A stretch of DNA of 31,662 nucleotides from Pseudomonadota bacterium (GTDB lineage Bacteria; Pseudomonadota; Gammaproteobacteria; Burkholderiales; Burkholderiaceae_F), in assembly GCA_023443095.1 (NCBI GenBank), contig JAEZVV010000173.1, positions 1 through 31,662 of the forward strand, read 5' to 3'. The first letter of the stretch is position 1; every line of letters starts with the position of its first letter. The notes below the pieces were generated by a model. That model ran no database searches. It had not been told where the DNA came from and saw nothing but the letters and a program-made list of their open reading frames with translations. The position numbers and the translations under genes were made by a program. Below are positions 23,475-29,786 of the stretch, piece by piece.

Positions 23475-23517
23475 TCAAGAAGGCCCGGCGGCTTGAGCTT
23501 CGCCGGGCCTTTCTTGA
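23475..23517. terminator. Bidirectional terminator between the convergent chemoreceptor and binding-protein genes
   Basis: TCAAGAAGGCCCGGCG (23475-23490) pairs with CGCCGGGCCTTTCTTGA (23501-23517) with a single-base bulge and a 10-nt loop. It lies 32 nt after the chemoreceptor stop and 10 nt from the binding-protein stop, so it can serve both strands. Confidence 0.85.
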
Positions 23518-23527
23518 AGTTCTGCGC

Positions 23528-24655
23528 TTATTTGATCGCGGTTTTCTTGCCGCCCGGGTAGTTGTAGAGCGTGGTTGCGGCGTTGTTGATCTCGCCGGTC
23601 TTGTCGAACGAGACCTTGGCGGTCACGCCGTCCATCTGCAGCTTGGCGAGCTCGGGCAGGTATTTGGCCGGATCGGTGGAATTGGCCTTCTGCATGGCGG
23701 CAGCCAGCGCCATCACGGCGTCGTAGACGTACGGCGCGTAGACCTGGATCGGCTCCTTGTATTTGGCCTCGAAGCGGTTCTTGAAGTCCTGTCCCTTGGG
23801 CATAGTGCCGAGCGAAGCACCGCCTTCGGCGCAGATCACCCCTTCGCCGATCGCATCGCCGGCGAGCTTGGCGAGTTCGACCGTGCAGATGCCGTCGCCA
23901 CCGAGGAACTTGGTGTTGATGCCGAGCTGCTTCATCTGGCGCAGCATCGGACCGGCCTGGGCGTCCATGCCACCGTAGAAGATGGCGTCGGGCTTGGATG
24001 CCTTGACGGTGGTGAGAATCGCATTGAAGTCGGTCGCCTTGTCGTTGGTGAACTGGCGGGTCACCACTTGCGCTCCCCCTTCCTTGGCGACCTTCTCGAA
24101 GATGTCAGCCACGCCCTGGCCGTAAGCGGTGCGGTCGTCGATGATCGCCACGCGCTTGGCCTTGAGGGTCTTGGTGGCGTAGTTGGCGGTAGCCGCCCCC
24201 AGGGCATTGTCGTTGGCGATCACCCGGAACGCGGACTTGTAGCCCTGCTGGGTGTATTTGGGATTGGTCGCCGCCGGTGTGATCTGCGGGATTCCGGCGT
24301 CAAAGTAGATCTTGGAAGCGGGAATCGTGGTGCCCGAGTTCAGGTGGCCGACGACGCCGTTGACTTTGTTGTCGACCAGCTTCTGCGCGGCCGCCGTGCC
24401 CTGCTTGGGATCGGCGGCGTCGTCCTCCGATATCAGCACCCACTTGATCTTCTTGCCGCCGATGCTGATGTTCCTGGCGTTGAGGTCTTCGATCGCCATG
24501 ATGGCGCCGCGCTCGTTGTCCTTGCCATAGTGGGCTTGGCCCCCGGAGAGCGGTGCGACGTGGCCGATCTTGACCACTTCTTCCTGTGCAGCCACGCCAC
24601 CGGCTGCGAGTGCCGCGGCGATGCCGGCGACGACCAGCTTGGACTTCAGCTTCAT
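23528..24655 (-). CDS. Branched-chain amino acid ABC transporter substrate-binding protein (LivK-like)
   Basis: This 375-residue periplasmic binding protein has a signal peptide (about 1-23, cleavage likely after GGVAA) and the two-lobed type I fold of the LivJ/LivK family. Typical strings are VVKIGHVAPLSGGQAHYGKDNERGAIMAIEDLN, VVGHLNSGTTIPASKIY with the ligand-contacting Ser/Thr region, ITPAATNP, and DRTAYGQGVADIF. It would deliver branched-chain or related amino acids to a LivHMGF permease. No permease or ATPase gene is in the window, so it is an orphan binding protein here. ATG at 24655 has GGGGGA 5 nt upstream. The precise ligand (Leu/Ile/Val, amides or aromatics) is not readable. Confidence 0.93.
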   Translation of the reverse strand: MKLKSKLVVAGIAAALAAGGVAAQEEVVKIGHVAPLSGGQAHYGKDNERGAIMAIEDLNARNISIGGKKIKWVLISEDDAADPKQGTAAAQKLVDNKVNGVVGHLNSGTTIPASKIYFDAGIPQITPAATNPKYTQQGYKSAFRVIANDNALGAATANYATKTLKAKRVAIIDDRTAYGQGVADIFEKVAKEGGAQVVTRQFTNDKATDFNAILTTVKASKPDAIFYGGMDAQAGPMLRQMKQLGINTKFLGGDGICTVELAKLAGDAIGEGVICAEGGASLGTMPKGQDFKNRFEAKYKEPIQVYAPYVYDAVMALAAAMQKANSTDPAKYLPELAKLQMDGVTAKVSFDKTGEINNAATTLYNYPGGKKTAIK

Positions 24656-24733
24656 GCGATCCCCCGTAACAGTTCCCGGACACCCGGTGGCGCCAATCTA
24701 CACCGGATGAGGGTTTTTACTGGGGTCGTTGTT

Positions 24734-25213
24734 TCAAAGCACCAGTGCGCCGACCAGGATGCCGACCATCGTGAAGGCGATCGCCACTTTGATCACCGCT
24801 CCCGCCAGCATGCCGATCCAGGTGGCCACCCCGACCTTGCCCGCCCGCAGCAAGTCACGGTGTCCGATGAACTCGCCCACGGCAGCGCCCACCAGGGGCA
24901 TGAAGATCAGTCCCCAGAGACCGGTGAACAGACCCGCCAGGGTGCCAACCGCGGCGCCGATCAGACCGGCCCGGGTCGCCCCTGCGCGTTGAGCGCCGAG
25001 GGCCGAGGCCACCCAGTCGACGGCAATGCCGATCGCCGCCAGCACCCCCAGCACGACCAGCGTGGCCGTGCCGATCTGGGCATAGCCGCCGATGGCCGCA
25101 GCGACCCAGGCGCCCGCAAAGATCAGCGGCATGCCGGGCAGGCCGGGCAGTACCGTGCCGGCCACGCCGACGACGATCAGCACCACGGCCAGGATCCACC
25201 AGACCACGTCCAT
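24734..25213 (-). CDS. DUF456 family membrane protein
   Basis: This 159-residue, very hydrophobic protein has the DUF456 hallmarks: an N-terminal helix with VGVAGTVLPGLPGMPLIFAG (about 16-35), a glycine-rich GLIGAAVGTLAGLFTG repeat, and LIFMPLVGAAVGEFIG (about 102-117). Four or five membrane helices are likely. No function is established; the glycine-rich segments recall small-molecule or ion-handling membrane proteins, but that is inference. ATG at 25213 has GGAGAG 3 nt upstream, in the 9-nt gap after the DUF47 gene, so it is last in the dnaB-DUF47-DUF456 set. The 78-nt gap to the binding-protein gene (24656-24733) has a weak CCGGTG/CACCGG dyad (24684-24706) and no clear terminator. Confidence 0.88.
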   Translation of the reverse strand: MDVVWWILAVVLIVVGVAGTVLPGLPGMPLIFAGAWVAAAIGGYAQIGTATLVVLGVLAAIGIAVDWVASALGAQRAGATRAGLIGAAVGTLAGLFTGLWGLIFMPLVGAAVGEFIGHRDLLRAGKVGVATWIGMLAGAVIKVAIAFTMVGILVGALVL

Positions 25214-25222
25214 GGGCTCTCC

Positions 25223-25897
25223 TCAGGTGCGCAGGGCGATCGCCTGCAAGGCGTTGGCGGCGTGTTTGCACTGGTCGGTCAGGCTTTCCAGCACTTCGTA
25301 GACCGCCTTGAGCTTGACGATCTGCCGGGCGTCGGGCTCTTCGCGGAAAAGGCGCGACATCGCCGCCCGCATCACGTGGTCGGCCTGGGCCTCGAGTTCG
25401 GCCACCTCGAACGCCCGCCGCGCCACTTCGCTCCCGGCTCCCGGCTGAGCCAGCCCGGCCACGGCCGTCTGCAGCAGACGCGCACAGTCGGCCGTCAGGG
25501 CCGCAAGCCGGATCGCTTCGGGAGTGATACGCGTGGCGTGGTAGAGGTGGAGCGACTGCGCCGCGTCTTCGATCACGTCGAGCACGTCGTCCATCCGGTT
25601 CACGTAGCCGTGCACCAGCGGCCGCGGAAACGGCGGCAGCCAGGCCGCGCCGATCTGAGCCATGACTTCGAGCTGGACGCGGTCACCACGTTTTTCCAGC
25701 TCTTCGATCGCCCGCACTCGGCCCTGGCCGTCACTGGGATCGGCAAGCAGGGCCACCAGCGCGTCGGACGCCTCGACCACCAGCGCCGCCTGTTGGTCGA
25801 GCAGGGCAAACAGGCGGCGGTCGGCCGGCAGGAGTCGACGGGCCAACGCGCGCAGGGAGCGATGGCGGCGACGCACTTCGGGTGACATTGATTTCAT
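25223..25897 (-). CDS. DUF47 (PhoU-like, YkaA-type) protein
   Basis: This 224-residue all-helical cytoplasmic protein matches DUF47: EELEKRGDRVQLEVMAQIGAAWLPPFPRPLVHGYVNRMDDVLDVIED (about 64-110) with the metal-binding-type E/D residues, and the C-terminal LKAVYEVLESLTDQCKHAANAL. DUF47 proteins are thought to regulate PiT-type phosphate transporters and are usually encoded next to one. Here no pit gene is adjacent. ATG at 25897 overlaps the dnaB stop as ATGA, implying translational coupling to the helicase gene; an ATG at 25888 is a less likely alternative. The N-terminus MKSMSPEVRRRHRSLRALARR is unusually basic. The Arg- and Ala-rich make-up follows local GC. Confidence 0.85.
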   Translation of the reverse strand: MKSMSPEVRRRHRSLRALARRLLPADRRLFALLDQQAALVVEASDALVALLADPSDGQGRVRAIEELEKRGDRVQLEVMAQIGAAWLPPFPRPLVHGYVNRMDDVLDVIEDAAQSLHLYHATRITPEAIRLAALTADCARLLQTAVAGLAQPGAGSEVARRAFEVAELEAQADHVMRAAMSRLFREEPDARQIVKLKAVYEVLESLTDQCKHAANALQAIALRT

Positions 25898-27285
25898 TCG
25901 AAAGACTGGGATCCCTGATAACCACCGGCGAGGTTTTCGAAGCGGGTGAACATGCCGTCGAAACGCAGGTGGACGCGCCCGATCGGGCCGTTACGCTGCT
26001 TGCCGATGATGATCTCGGCAATGTGTTTGTCGTTGGTGTCCGGGTTGTAGACCTCGTCCCGGTAGATGAATAGGATCACGTCGGCGTCCTGCTCGATGGC
26101 ACCGGATTCGCGCAGGTCGGACATCACCGGGCGCTTGTCGGGGCGCTGCTCGAGCGAGCGGTTCAGCTGCGACAGAGCGATCACCGGCACCTTGAGCTCC
26201 TTGGCCAGCCCCTTCAGACCGCGCGAGATCTCCGAGATCTCGGTGGCGCGGTTCTCGCCGCCGCCGTTGCCGCTCATCAGCTGCAGGTAGTCGATGATGA
26301 TCAGACCCAGCTGGCCGCACTGGCGCGACAGGCGCCGCGCACGGGCACGCAGGTCGAGCGAGCTGAGGGCCGGGGTCTCGTCGATGTAAATCGGCGCGTC
26401 GTGCATCTTCTGGATCGCGGCGGTCAGGCGCGGCCAGTCTTCGTCGATCAAACGACCGGTGCGCAGCCGTTGCTGGTCGAGCCGCCCGGTCGACGAGAGC
26501 ATGCGCAGCGCGAGCTGGTCGGCGCCCATTTCCATCGAAAACACGGCGACCGGCATCCCTTGATCGATCGCCACGTGTTCGCCGATGTTGAGCGCGAACG
26601 AGGTCTTGCCCATGGACGGGCGGCCGGCCACGATCACCAGATCGCCCGGCTGCAGGCCCGAGGTCTTGCCGTCGAGGTCGATGTAGCCGGTAGGCACCCC
26701 CGTCACGTCGGACGAGTTCGAACGTTCGTAGAGCTCCTGGATCCGCTCGACCACCTGGGTGAGCAGGGGCTCGATCACGACAAAGCCGGTCTGCCCCTTG
26801 GAGGCCCCCTCCGAGATCTGGAAAACCTTGCTCTCGGCCTCGTCGAGGATCTGCTTGGTGTCCCGGCCTTGCGGCGCCAGCGCACTGGTGGCGATTTCGT
26901 CGCCCACCGTGACGAGCTGGCGCAGGATCGAGCGGTCGCGCACGATCTCGGCGTAACGCCGGATGTTGGCCGCTGACGGCGTGTTCTGCGCCAGCGAGTT
27001 GAGGTACATCAGACCGCCCGCCTCTTCGCTCTTGGCAGCGTTCTGCAGCGATTCGTACACCGTCACCGCGTCCGCCGGCTTGTTGGCCGAAATCAGCTTG
27101 GAGATGTGTTCGAAGATCAGGCGGTGGTCGAGTCGGTAGAAGTCGGACGGCCGCACCATGTCGGCAACGCGGTCGAACGCGGCGTTGTCCAGGAGCAGTC
27201 CGCCGAGGATCGATTGCTCGGCTTCGATGGAATGAGGAGGCGTGCGGATCGCGGCAAGTTGCGGATCCACCATCGGCTGGTTCAC
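25894..27285 (-). CDS. dnaB: Replicative DNA helicase DnaB
   Basis: This 463-residue protein has the N-terminal DnaG-interaction domain (about 18-120, PPHSIEAEQSILGGLLLDN), a linker, and a RecA-like helicase core with Walker A GRPSMGKTS (about 220-228), a Walker B stretch GLIIIDYLQLM, the SQLNRSLEQRP motif and an arginine finger region. DnaB unwinds the replication fork as a homohexamer. The frame starts with GTG at 27285 (NQPMVDPQ); an ATG at 27273 is in frame and neither has a strong Shine-Dalgarno, so the start is uncertain by four codons. It lies downstream of rplI but after a strong terminator, so it probably has its own promoter. No intein is present. Confidence 0.97.
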   Translation of the reverse strand: MNQPMVDPQLAAIRTPPHSIEAEQSILGGLLLDNAAFDRVADMVRPSDFYRLDHRLIFEHISKLISANKPADAVTVYESLQNAAKSEEAGGLMYLNSLAQNTPSAANIRRYAEIVRDRSILRQLVTVGDEIATSALAPQGRDTKQILDEAESKVFQISEGASKGQTGFVVIEPLLTQVVERIQELYERSNSSDVTGVPTGYIDLDGKTSGLQPGDLVIVAGRPSMGKTSFALNIGEHVAIDQGMPVAVFSMEMGADQLALRMLSSTGRLDQQRLRTGRLIDEDWPRLTAAIQKMHDAPIYIDETPALSSLDLRARARRLSRQCGQLGLIIIDYLQLMSGNGGGENRATEISEISRGLKGLAKELKVPVIALSQLNRSLEQRPDKRPVMSDLRESGAIEQDADVILFIYRDEVYNPDTNDKHIAEIIIGKQRNGPIGRVHLRFDGMFTRFENLAGGYQGSQSFE

Positions 27286-27333
27286 GGTCGGCTTCGGGAA
27301 AAGAGGTGGCCAGCGATTGCGGCCCGGATCACG

Positions 27334-27339
27334 ACTATA
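27334..27339 (-). promoter_or_regulatory. Candidate -10 element of a dnaB promoter
   Basis: On the minus strand TATAGT lies about 50 nt before the dnaB start, just after the rplI terminator, in the place a dnaB promoter is needed. The expected -35 position overlaps the terminator T run (CCTTTT) and is a poor match, so the call is weak. Confidence 0.35.
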
Positions 27340-27353
27340 CCGCCGTGAGGGCC

Positions 27354-27385
27354 AAAAAAAGGCGGCGGGATATCCCGCCGCCTTT
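27354..27385 (-). terminator. Rho-independent terminator of the rpsF-priB-rpsR-rplI operon
   Basis: On the minus strand a 9-bp perfect GC stem GGCGGCGGG-ATAT-CCCGCCGCC, extendable by A-T pairs, is followed by seven T residues (A run 27354-27360). It starts 16 nt after the rplI stop and cleanly ends the ribosomal operon before dnaB. Confidence 0.92.
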
Positions 27386-27401
27386 CTTCAAGCTTGACTG
27401 C

Positions 27402-27854
27402 TTAGGCCGCTTCGGCCACGACGGTCACGGTGATATCCACCACGACATCGCTGTGAAGGCCGATCTGCAGCGGGAACTCGCCCACCGTCTTGATCGCGCC
27501 CAGCGGGGTGCGAACTTGCGACTTGTGGATTTCGAAGCCCAGCTTGGCCAGACCTTCGGCCACGTCCGAGTTCGTCACCGAGCCGAACAGACGGCCGTCC
27601 ACGCCCGCCTTGGCGGCGATGCGGACGTTCGTGCCGGCGAGCTTGTCGCCGACGGCCTGAGCGGCCGCCAGACGTTCGGCCTGAGCCTTTTCCAGATCGG
27701 CGCGACGCGCTTCGAACTCGGCGATCGCGGCCTGGGTGGCGCGCTTGGCCTTCTTCTGGGGGATCAGGAAGTTACGCGCGTAACCGTCCTTGACCTTGAC
27801 GACGTCGCCCAGTTGACCGAGGTTGACAACCTTTTCGAGCAGGATGATTTGCAT
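27402..27854 (-). CDS. rplI: 50S ribosomal protein L9
   Basis: This 150-residue L9 has the N-terminal RNA-binding domain MQIILLEKVVNLGQLGDVVKVKDGYARNFLIP, the long connecting helix rich in Lys/Ala/Glu (about 41-75), and the C-terminal domain (about 80-150). The family binds 23S rRNA near the L1 stalk and affects reading-frame maintenance. ATG at 27854 has GGGAG 8 nt upstream in the 15-nt gap after rpsR. It is the last gene of the S6-PriB-S18-L9 operon. Length is normal. Confidence 0.98.
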   Translation of the reverse strand: MQIILLEKVVNLGQLGDVVKVKDGYARNFLIPQKKAKRATQAAIAEFEARRADLEKAQAERLAAAQAVGDKLAGTNVRIAAKAGVDGRLFGSVTNSDVAEGLAKLGFEIHKSQVRTPLGAIKTVGEFPLQIGLHSDVVVDITVTVVAEAA

Positions 27855-27869
27855 GAGTCTATCTCCCGC

Positions 27870-28148
27870 TTAGTGGTTGTCGGTGTACGGCAGCAGCGCA
27901 AGGAAGCGGGCGCGCTTGATGGCCGTGTCGAGCTGGCGCTGGTAGATCGCCTTCGTGCCCGTCAGGCGGGCCGGCATGATCTTGCCGTTTTCTTGCAGGA
28001 AGTCGCGCAGCGTGTCGACGTCCTTGTAATCGATGTACTCAACACCTTCGACGGTGAAACGGCAGAACTTCTTGCGCTTGAACAGCGCGTTTTGTTGGTT
28101 GGCACGGCGCGGCTTGCCCTTGCCCTTACCCCTGGCACCAAAAGCCAT
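27870..28148 (-). CDS. rpsR: 30S ribosomal protein S18
   Basis: This 92-residue S18 has a basic, Gly-rich N-terminal extension (MAFGARGKGKGKPRR) and the conserved core RRANQQNALFKRKKFCRF, DYKDVDTLRDFLQENGKIMPARLTGT and YQRQLDTAIKRARFLALLPY. It binds 16S rRNA as a heterodimer with S6 in the platform. ATG at 28148 is 1 nt after the priB stop, with AAGGAG 6 nt upstream inside the priB end. A single Cys in KKFCRF remains, not the multi-Cys zinc-type form. Final residues (YTDNH) are as in relatives. Confidence 0.98.
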   Translation of the reverse strand: MAFGARGKGKGKPRRANQQNALFKRKKFCRFTVEGVEYIDYKDVDTLRDFLQENGKIMPARLTGTKAIYQRQLDTAIKRARFLALLPYTDNH

Positions 28149-28149
28149 A

Positions 28150-28443
28150 TCAGACTCCTTTTTCGTATTCCGTGATGTGAACGATCAAGCGTTGCGAGCG
28201 GCGGCTGCGAGGAGCGATGAACCCGTTGAGGGCCAGCGGCTGTCCGAGCGGTTCCTCGTTGATCGCCGTGGCCACTGGCCCCATTGCGATCGCGGCGAAC
28301 TCGAATCCCAGTTGCCGTTCCGCGCCGGCTTCGGTCGCTACGCCCTCGAAACGCAGGCTAAGCTCTGCGACGGGGATTCCGGCTGGCGTGTAGCGCAGCA
28401 CGGTGCGTTCGACCGGGACGGCGGAAATGGCGAGCCGATTCAC
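28150..28443 (-). CDS. priB: PriB, primosomal replication protein N
   Basis: This 97-residue OB-fold single-stranded DNA-binding protein sits between rpsF and rpsR, the diagnostic place in beta- and gammaproteobacteria. Its sequence (NRLAISAVPVERTVLRYTPAGIPVAELSLRF, and GFIAPRSRRSQRLIVHITEYE) fits betaproteobacterial PriB. It takes part in PriA-dependent replication restart by stimulating PriA helicase and handing ssDNA to DnaT/DnaC-like loaders. The start is GTG at 28443; an in-frame TAG three codons upstream leaves no alternative, and AAGGTGG lies 10 nt before it. The gene is 22 nt after rpsF. It is the most divergent member of the operon, as in the family generally. Confidence 0.93.
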   Translation of the reverse strand: MNRLAISAVPVERTVLRYTPAGIPVAELSLRFEGVATEAGAERQLGFEFAAIAMGPVATAINEEPLGQPLALNGFIAPRSRRSQRLIVHITEYEKGV

Positions 28444-28465
28444 TCCTATCTAGCCACCTTCAGCT

Positions 28466-28840
28466 TTAGGCCGGCTGGGCCGCGGTGGTTTCCGCAGCGG
28501 CCTTCTTGGCCTCTTCCTTTTCGACGATCTTCATCATCGGCGAGGGCGAGGTTTCGGCCTTCTTCATCTTGATCGTCAGGTGACGCAGCACGGCGTCGTT
28601 GTAGCGGAAGCCGTTCTCGATTTCCTCGAGCGTCTTGCCGTCGCACTCGATGTTCATGAGCACGTAGTGGGCCTTGACCAGCTTCTCGATCGGGTACGCC
28701 AGTTGACGACGGCCCCAGTCTTCGATGCGGTGCATCTGGCCGCCCTGGGCGGTGACAAGGGTCTTGTAGCGCTCGATCATGGCGGGCACTTGCTCGCTCT
28801 GATCGGGGTGCACGATGAAACAGATCTCGTAGTGACGCAT
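28466..28840 (-). CDS. rpsF: 30S ribosomal protein S6
   Basis: This 124-residue S6 has the ferredoxin-like core MRHYEICFIVHPDQSEQVPAMI, the conserved HRIEDWGRRQLAYPIEKLVKAHY and YNDAVLRHLTIK, followed by a charged tail rich in Glu, Lys and Ala (about 105-124), a region that RimK glutamylates in E. coli (not evident here). It binds 16S rRNA with S18. ATG at 28840 has AAGGAGG 4 nt upstream, an excellent site. In-frame upstream codons to 29122 are not S6-like. It heads the operon, with a promoter and a structured leader upstream that could carry S6:S18 feedback control. Confidence 0.98.
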   Translation of the reverse strand: MRHYEICFIVHPDQSEQVPAMIERYKTLVTAQGGQMHRIEDWGRRQLAYPIEKLVKAHYVLMNIECDGKTLEEIENGFRYNDAVLRHLTIKMKKAETSPSPMMKIVEKEEAKKAAAETTAAQPA

Positions 28841-28860
28841 TGAACCTCCTTGTGGATAAA

Positions 28861-28886
28861 GCCACCCAGGGCGTCTCCGGTGTGGC
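28861..28886 (-). promoter_or_regulatory. Candidate S6:S18 autoregulatory hairpin in the rpsF leader
   Basis: On the minus strand a leader segment folds as GCCAC...GTGGC with inner CC/GG pairs and a CACCGG-containing 5' side, about 20 nt before the rpsF ATG. Known S6:S18 leader motifs pair a bulged CACCG-type loop with a hairpin near the rpsF ribosome-binding site. The match here is by eye and the exact bulge geometry is uncertain. Confidence 0.4.
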
Positions 28887-28910
28887 AAGGGCTTGCTTGG
28901 AAAGCCGGTG

Positions 28911-28940
28911 ATTTTAACCGGATACCGAGCGCCGCGGCAA
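28911..28940 (-). promoter_or_regulatory. Promoter of the rpsF-priB-rpsR-rplI operon
   Basis: On the minus strand -35 TTGCCG (28935-28940) and -10 TAAAAT (28911-28916) are 18 nt apart. Transcription would begin near 28904, giving a leader of about 64 nt that holds the candidate S6:S18 hairpin. Confidence 0.65.
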
Positions 28941-28955
28941 ACCCGACAGAATCCG

Positions 28956-29004
28956 GCGTTCGGCAGGTCGCTGCGCCCCGTCGCGGAGCCGACTTGCCGA
29001 ACGC
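28956..29004 (-). terminator. Long hairpin downstream of rlmB, possible transcript end
   Basis: A 15-bp inverted repeat with one G-T type mismatch (left arm 28956-28970, right arm 28990-29004) surrounds a 19-nt loop that itself can pair. It lies 14 nt after the rlmB stop and before the rpsF promoter. There is no T run, so it may be a Rho-dependent or mRNA-stabilising end. Confidence 0.5.
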
Positions 29005-29018
29005 AGCGGACCAGATAA

Positions 29019-29786
29019 TTAGGGGCGTTTCCCCTTGCCTGCCGCCTTGGGCATGCGCCGCTGGCGCACCACCTCGAACAGGCAGATGCCAGTTGCCACC
29101 GATACATTGAGGCTTTCGACATGGCCGGCCAGCGGAATCGAGGCCAGTTGATCGCAGCGCTCGCGGGTCAGGCGACGCAGCCCCGCTCCTTCGGCCCCGA
29201 GGACCCAGGCGATCGGGCCAGTGAGATCGACCTCGTACAGGGTCGCGCTGGCTTCGCCCGCCGCCCCCACGACGTGAACGCCAGCGTCCTGCAGTTCGAC
29301 GATGGCGCTCGCCAGGTTGGTCACGCTGACCAGAGGCACGGTTTCGCCCGCCCCCGCCGCGGCCTTCAGCGCCGCCGGCGTCAGCCCGGCCGAGCGGTCG
29401 CGCGGGGCCACCACCGCCTGCACGCCGGCGGCATCGGCCACCCGCAGACAGGCACCGAGGTTGCGCGGGTCGGTCACGCCATCGAGCACGAGGATCAGGC
29501 TCTGCGGAGTGATGGCGTCGAGCAGATCATGGAAGTCCATGGCTGCATCGACTTCGGCCGCCAAAGCCACCACACCCTGGTGCGGCACTTCGCCCGCGAG
29601 GCCGGCCAGACGCGCGGCGTCGGCCGCCATGGTTTTCACGCCGGCGGCTTCGATCCGGGCGCGCAGATCGCGCATGCGGGCATCGCGCCGGGTGGCGTCG
29701 ACATAAACCACTTCGATCGAAGCGGGGGAATGACGCAGGCGCGCACTGACCGAGTGGAAACCTGCGAGAACAACTTTCTTTGCCAT
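29019..29786 (-). CDS. rlmB: RlmB, 23S rRNA Gm2251 2'-O-methyltransferase
   Basis: This 255-residue SpoU-family (SPOUT) enzyme has an N-terminal substrate-binding domain (about 1-80, GFHSVSARLRHSP) and the C-terminal knotted domain with the three family motifs: VLDGVTDPRNLGACLR (motif 1, about 99-114), WVLGAEGAGLRRLTRERCD (motif 2, about 193-211) and IPLAGHVESLNVSVATG (motif 3, about 217-233). It methylates G2251 of 23S rRNA in the P-loop using S-adenosylmethionine. ATG at 29786 directly follows the rnr stop with no gap; rnr-rlmB adjacency is common in proteobacteria and indicates cotranscription. The basic tail AAGKGKRP is typical of the group. Confidence 0.95.
   Translation of the reverse strand: MAKKVVLAGFHSVSARLRHSPASIEVVYVDATRRDARMRDLRARIEAAGVKTMAADAARLAGLAGEVPHQGVVALAAEVDAAMDFHDLLDAITPQSLILVLDGVTDPRNLGACLRVADAAGVQAVVAPRDRSAGLTPAALKAAAGAGETVPLVSVTNLASAIVELQDAGVHVVGAAGEASATLYEVDLTGPIAWVLGAEGAGLRRLTRERCDQLASIPLAGHVESLNVSVATGICLFEVVRQRRMPKAAGKGKRP

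Noticed and set aside
24068..25885. 605-codon plus-strand frame across the binding-protein, DUF456 and DUF47 genes
   Set aside because: It spans three well-supported opposite-strand genes and shows no protein-like motifs.
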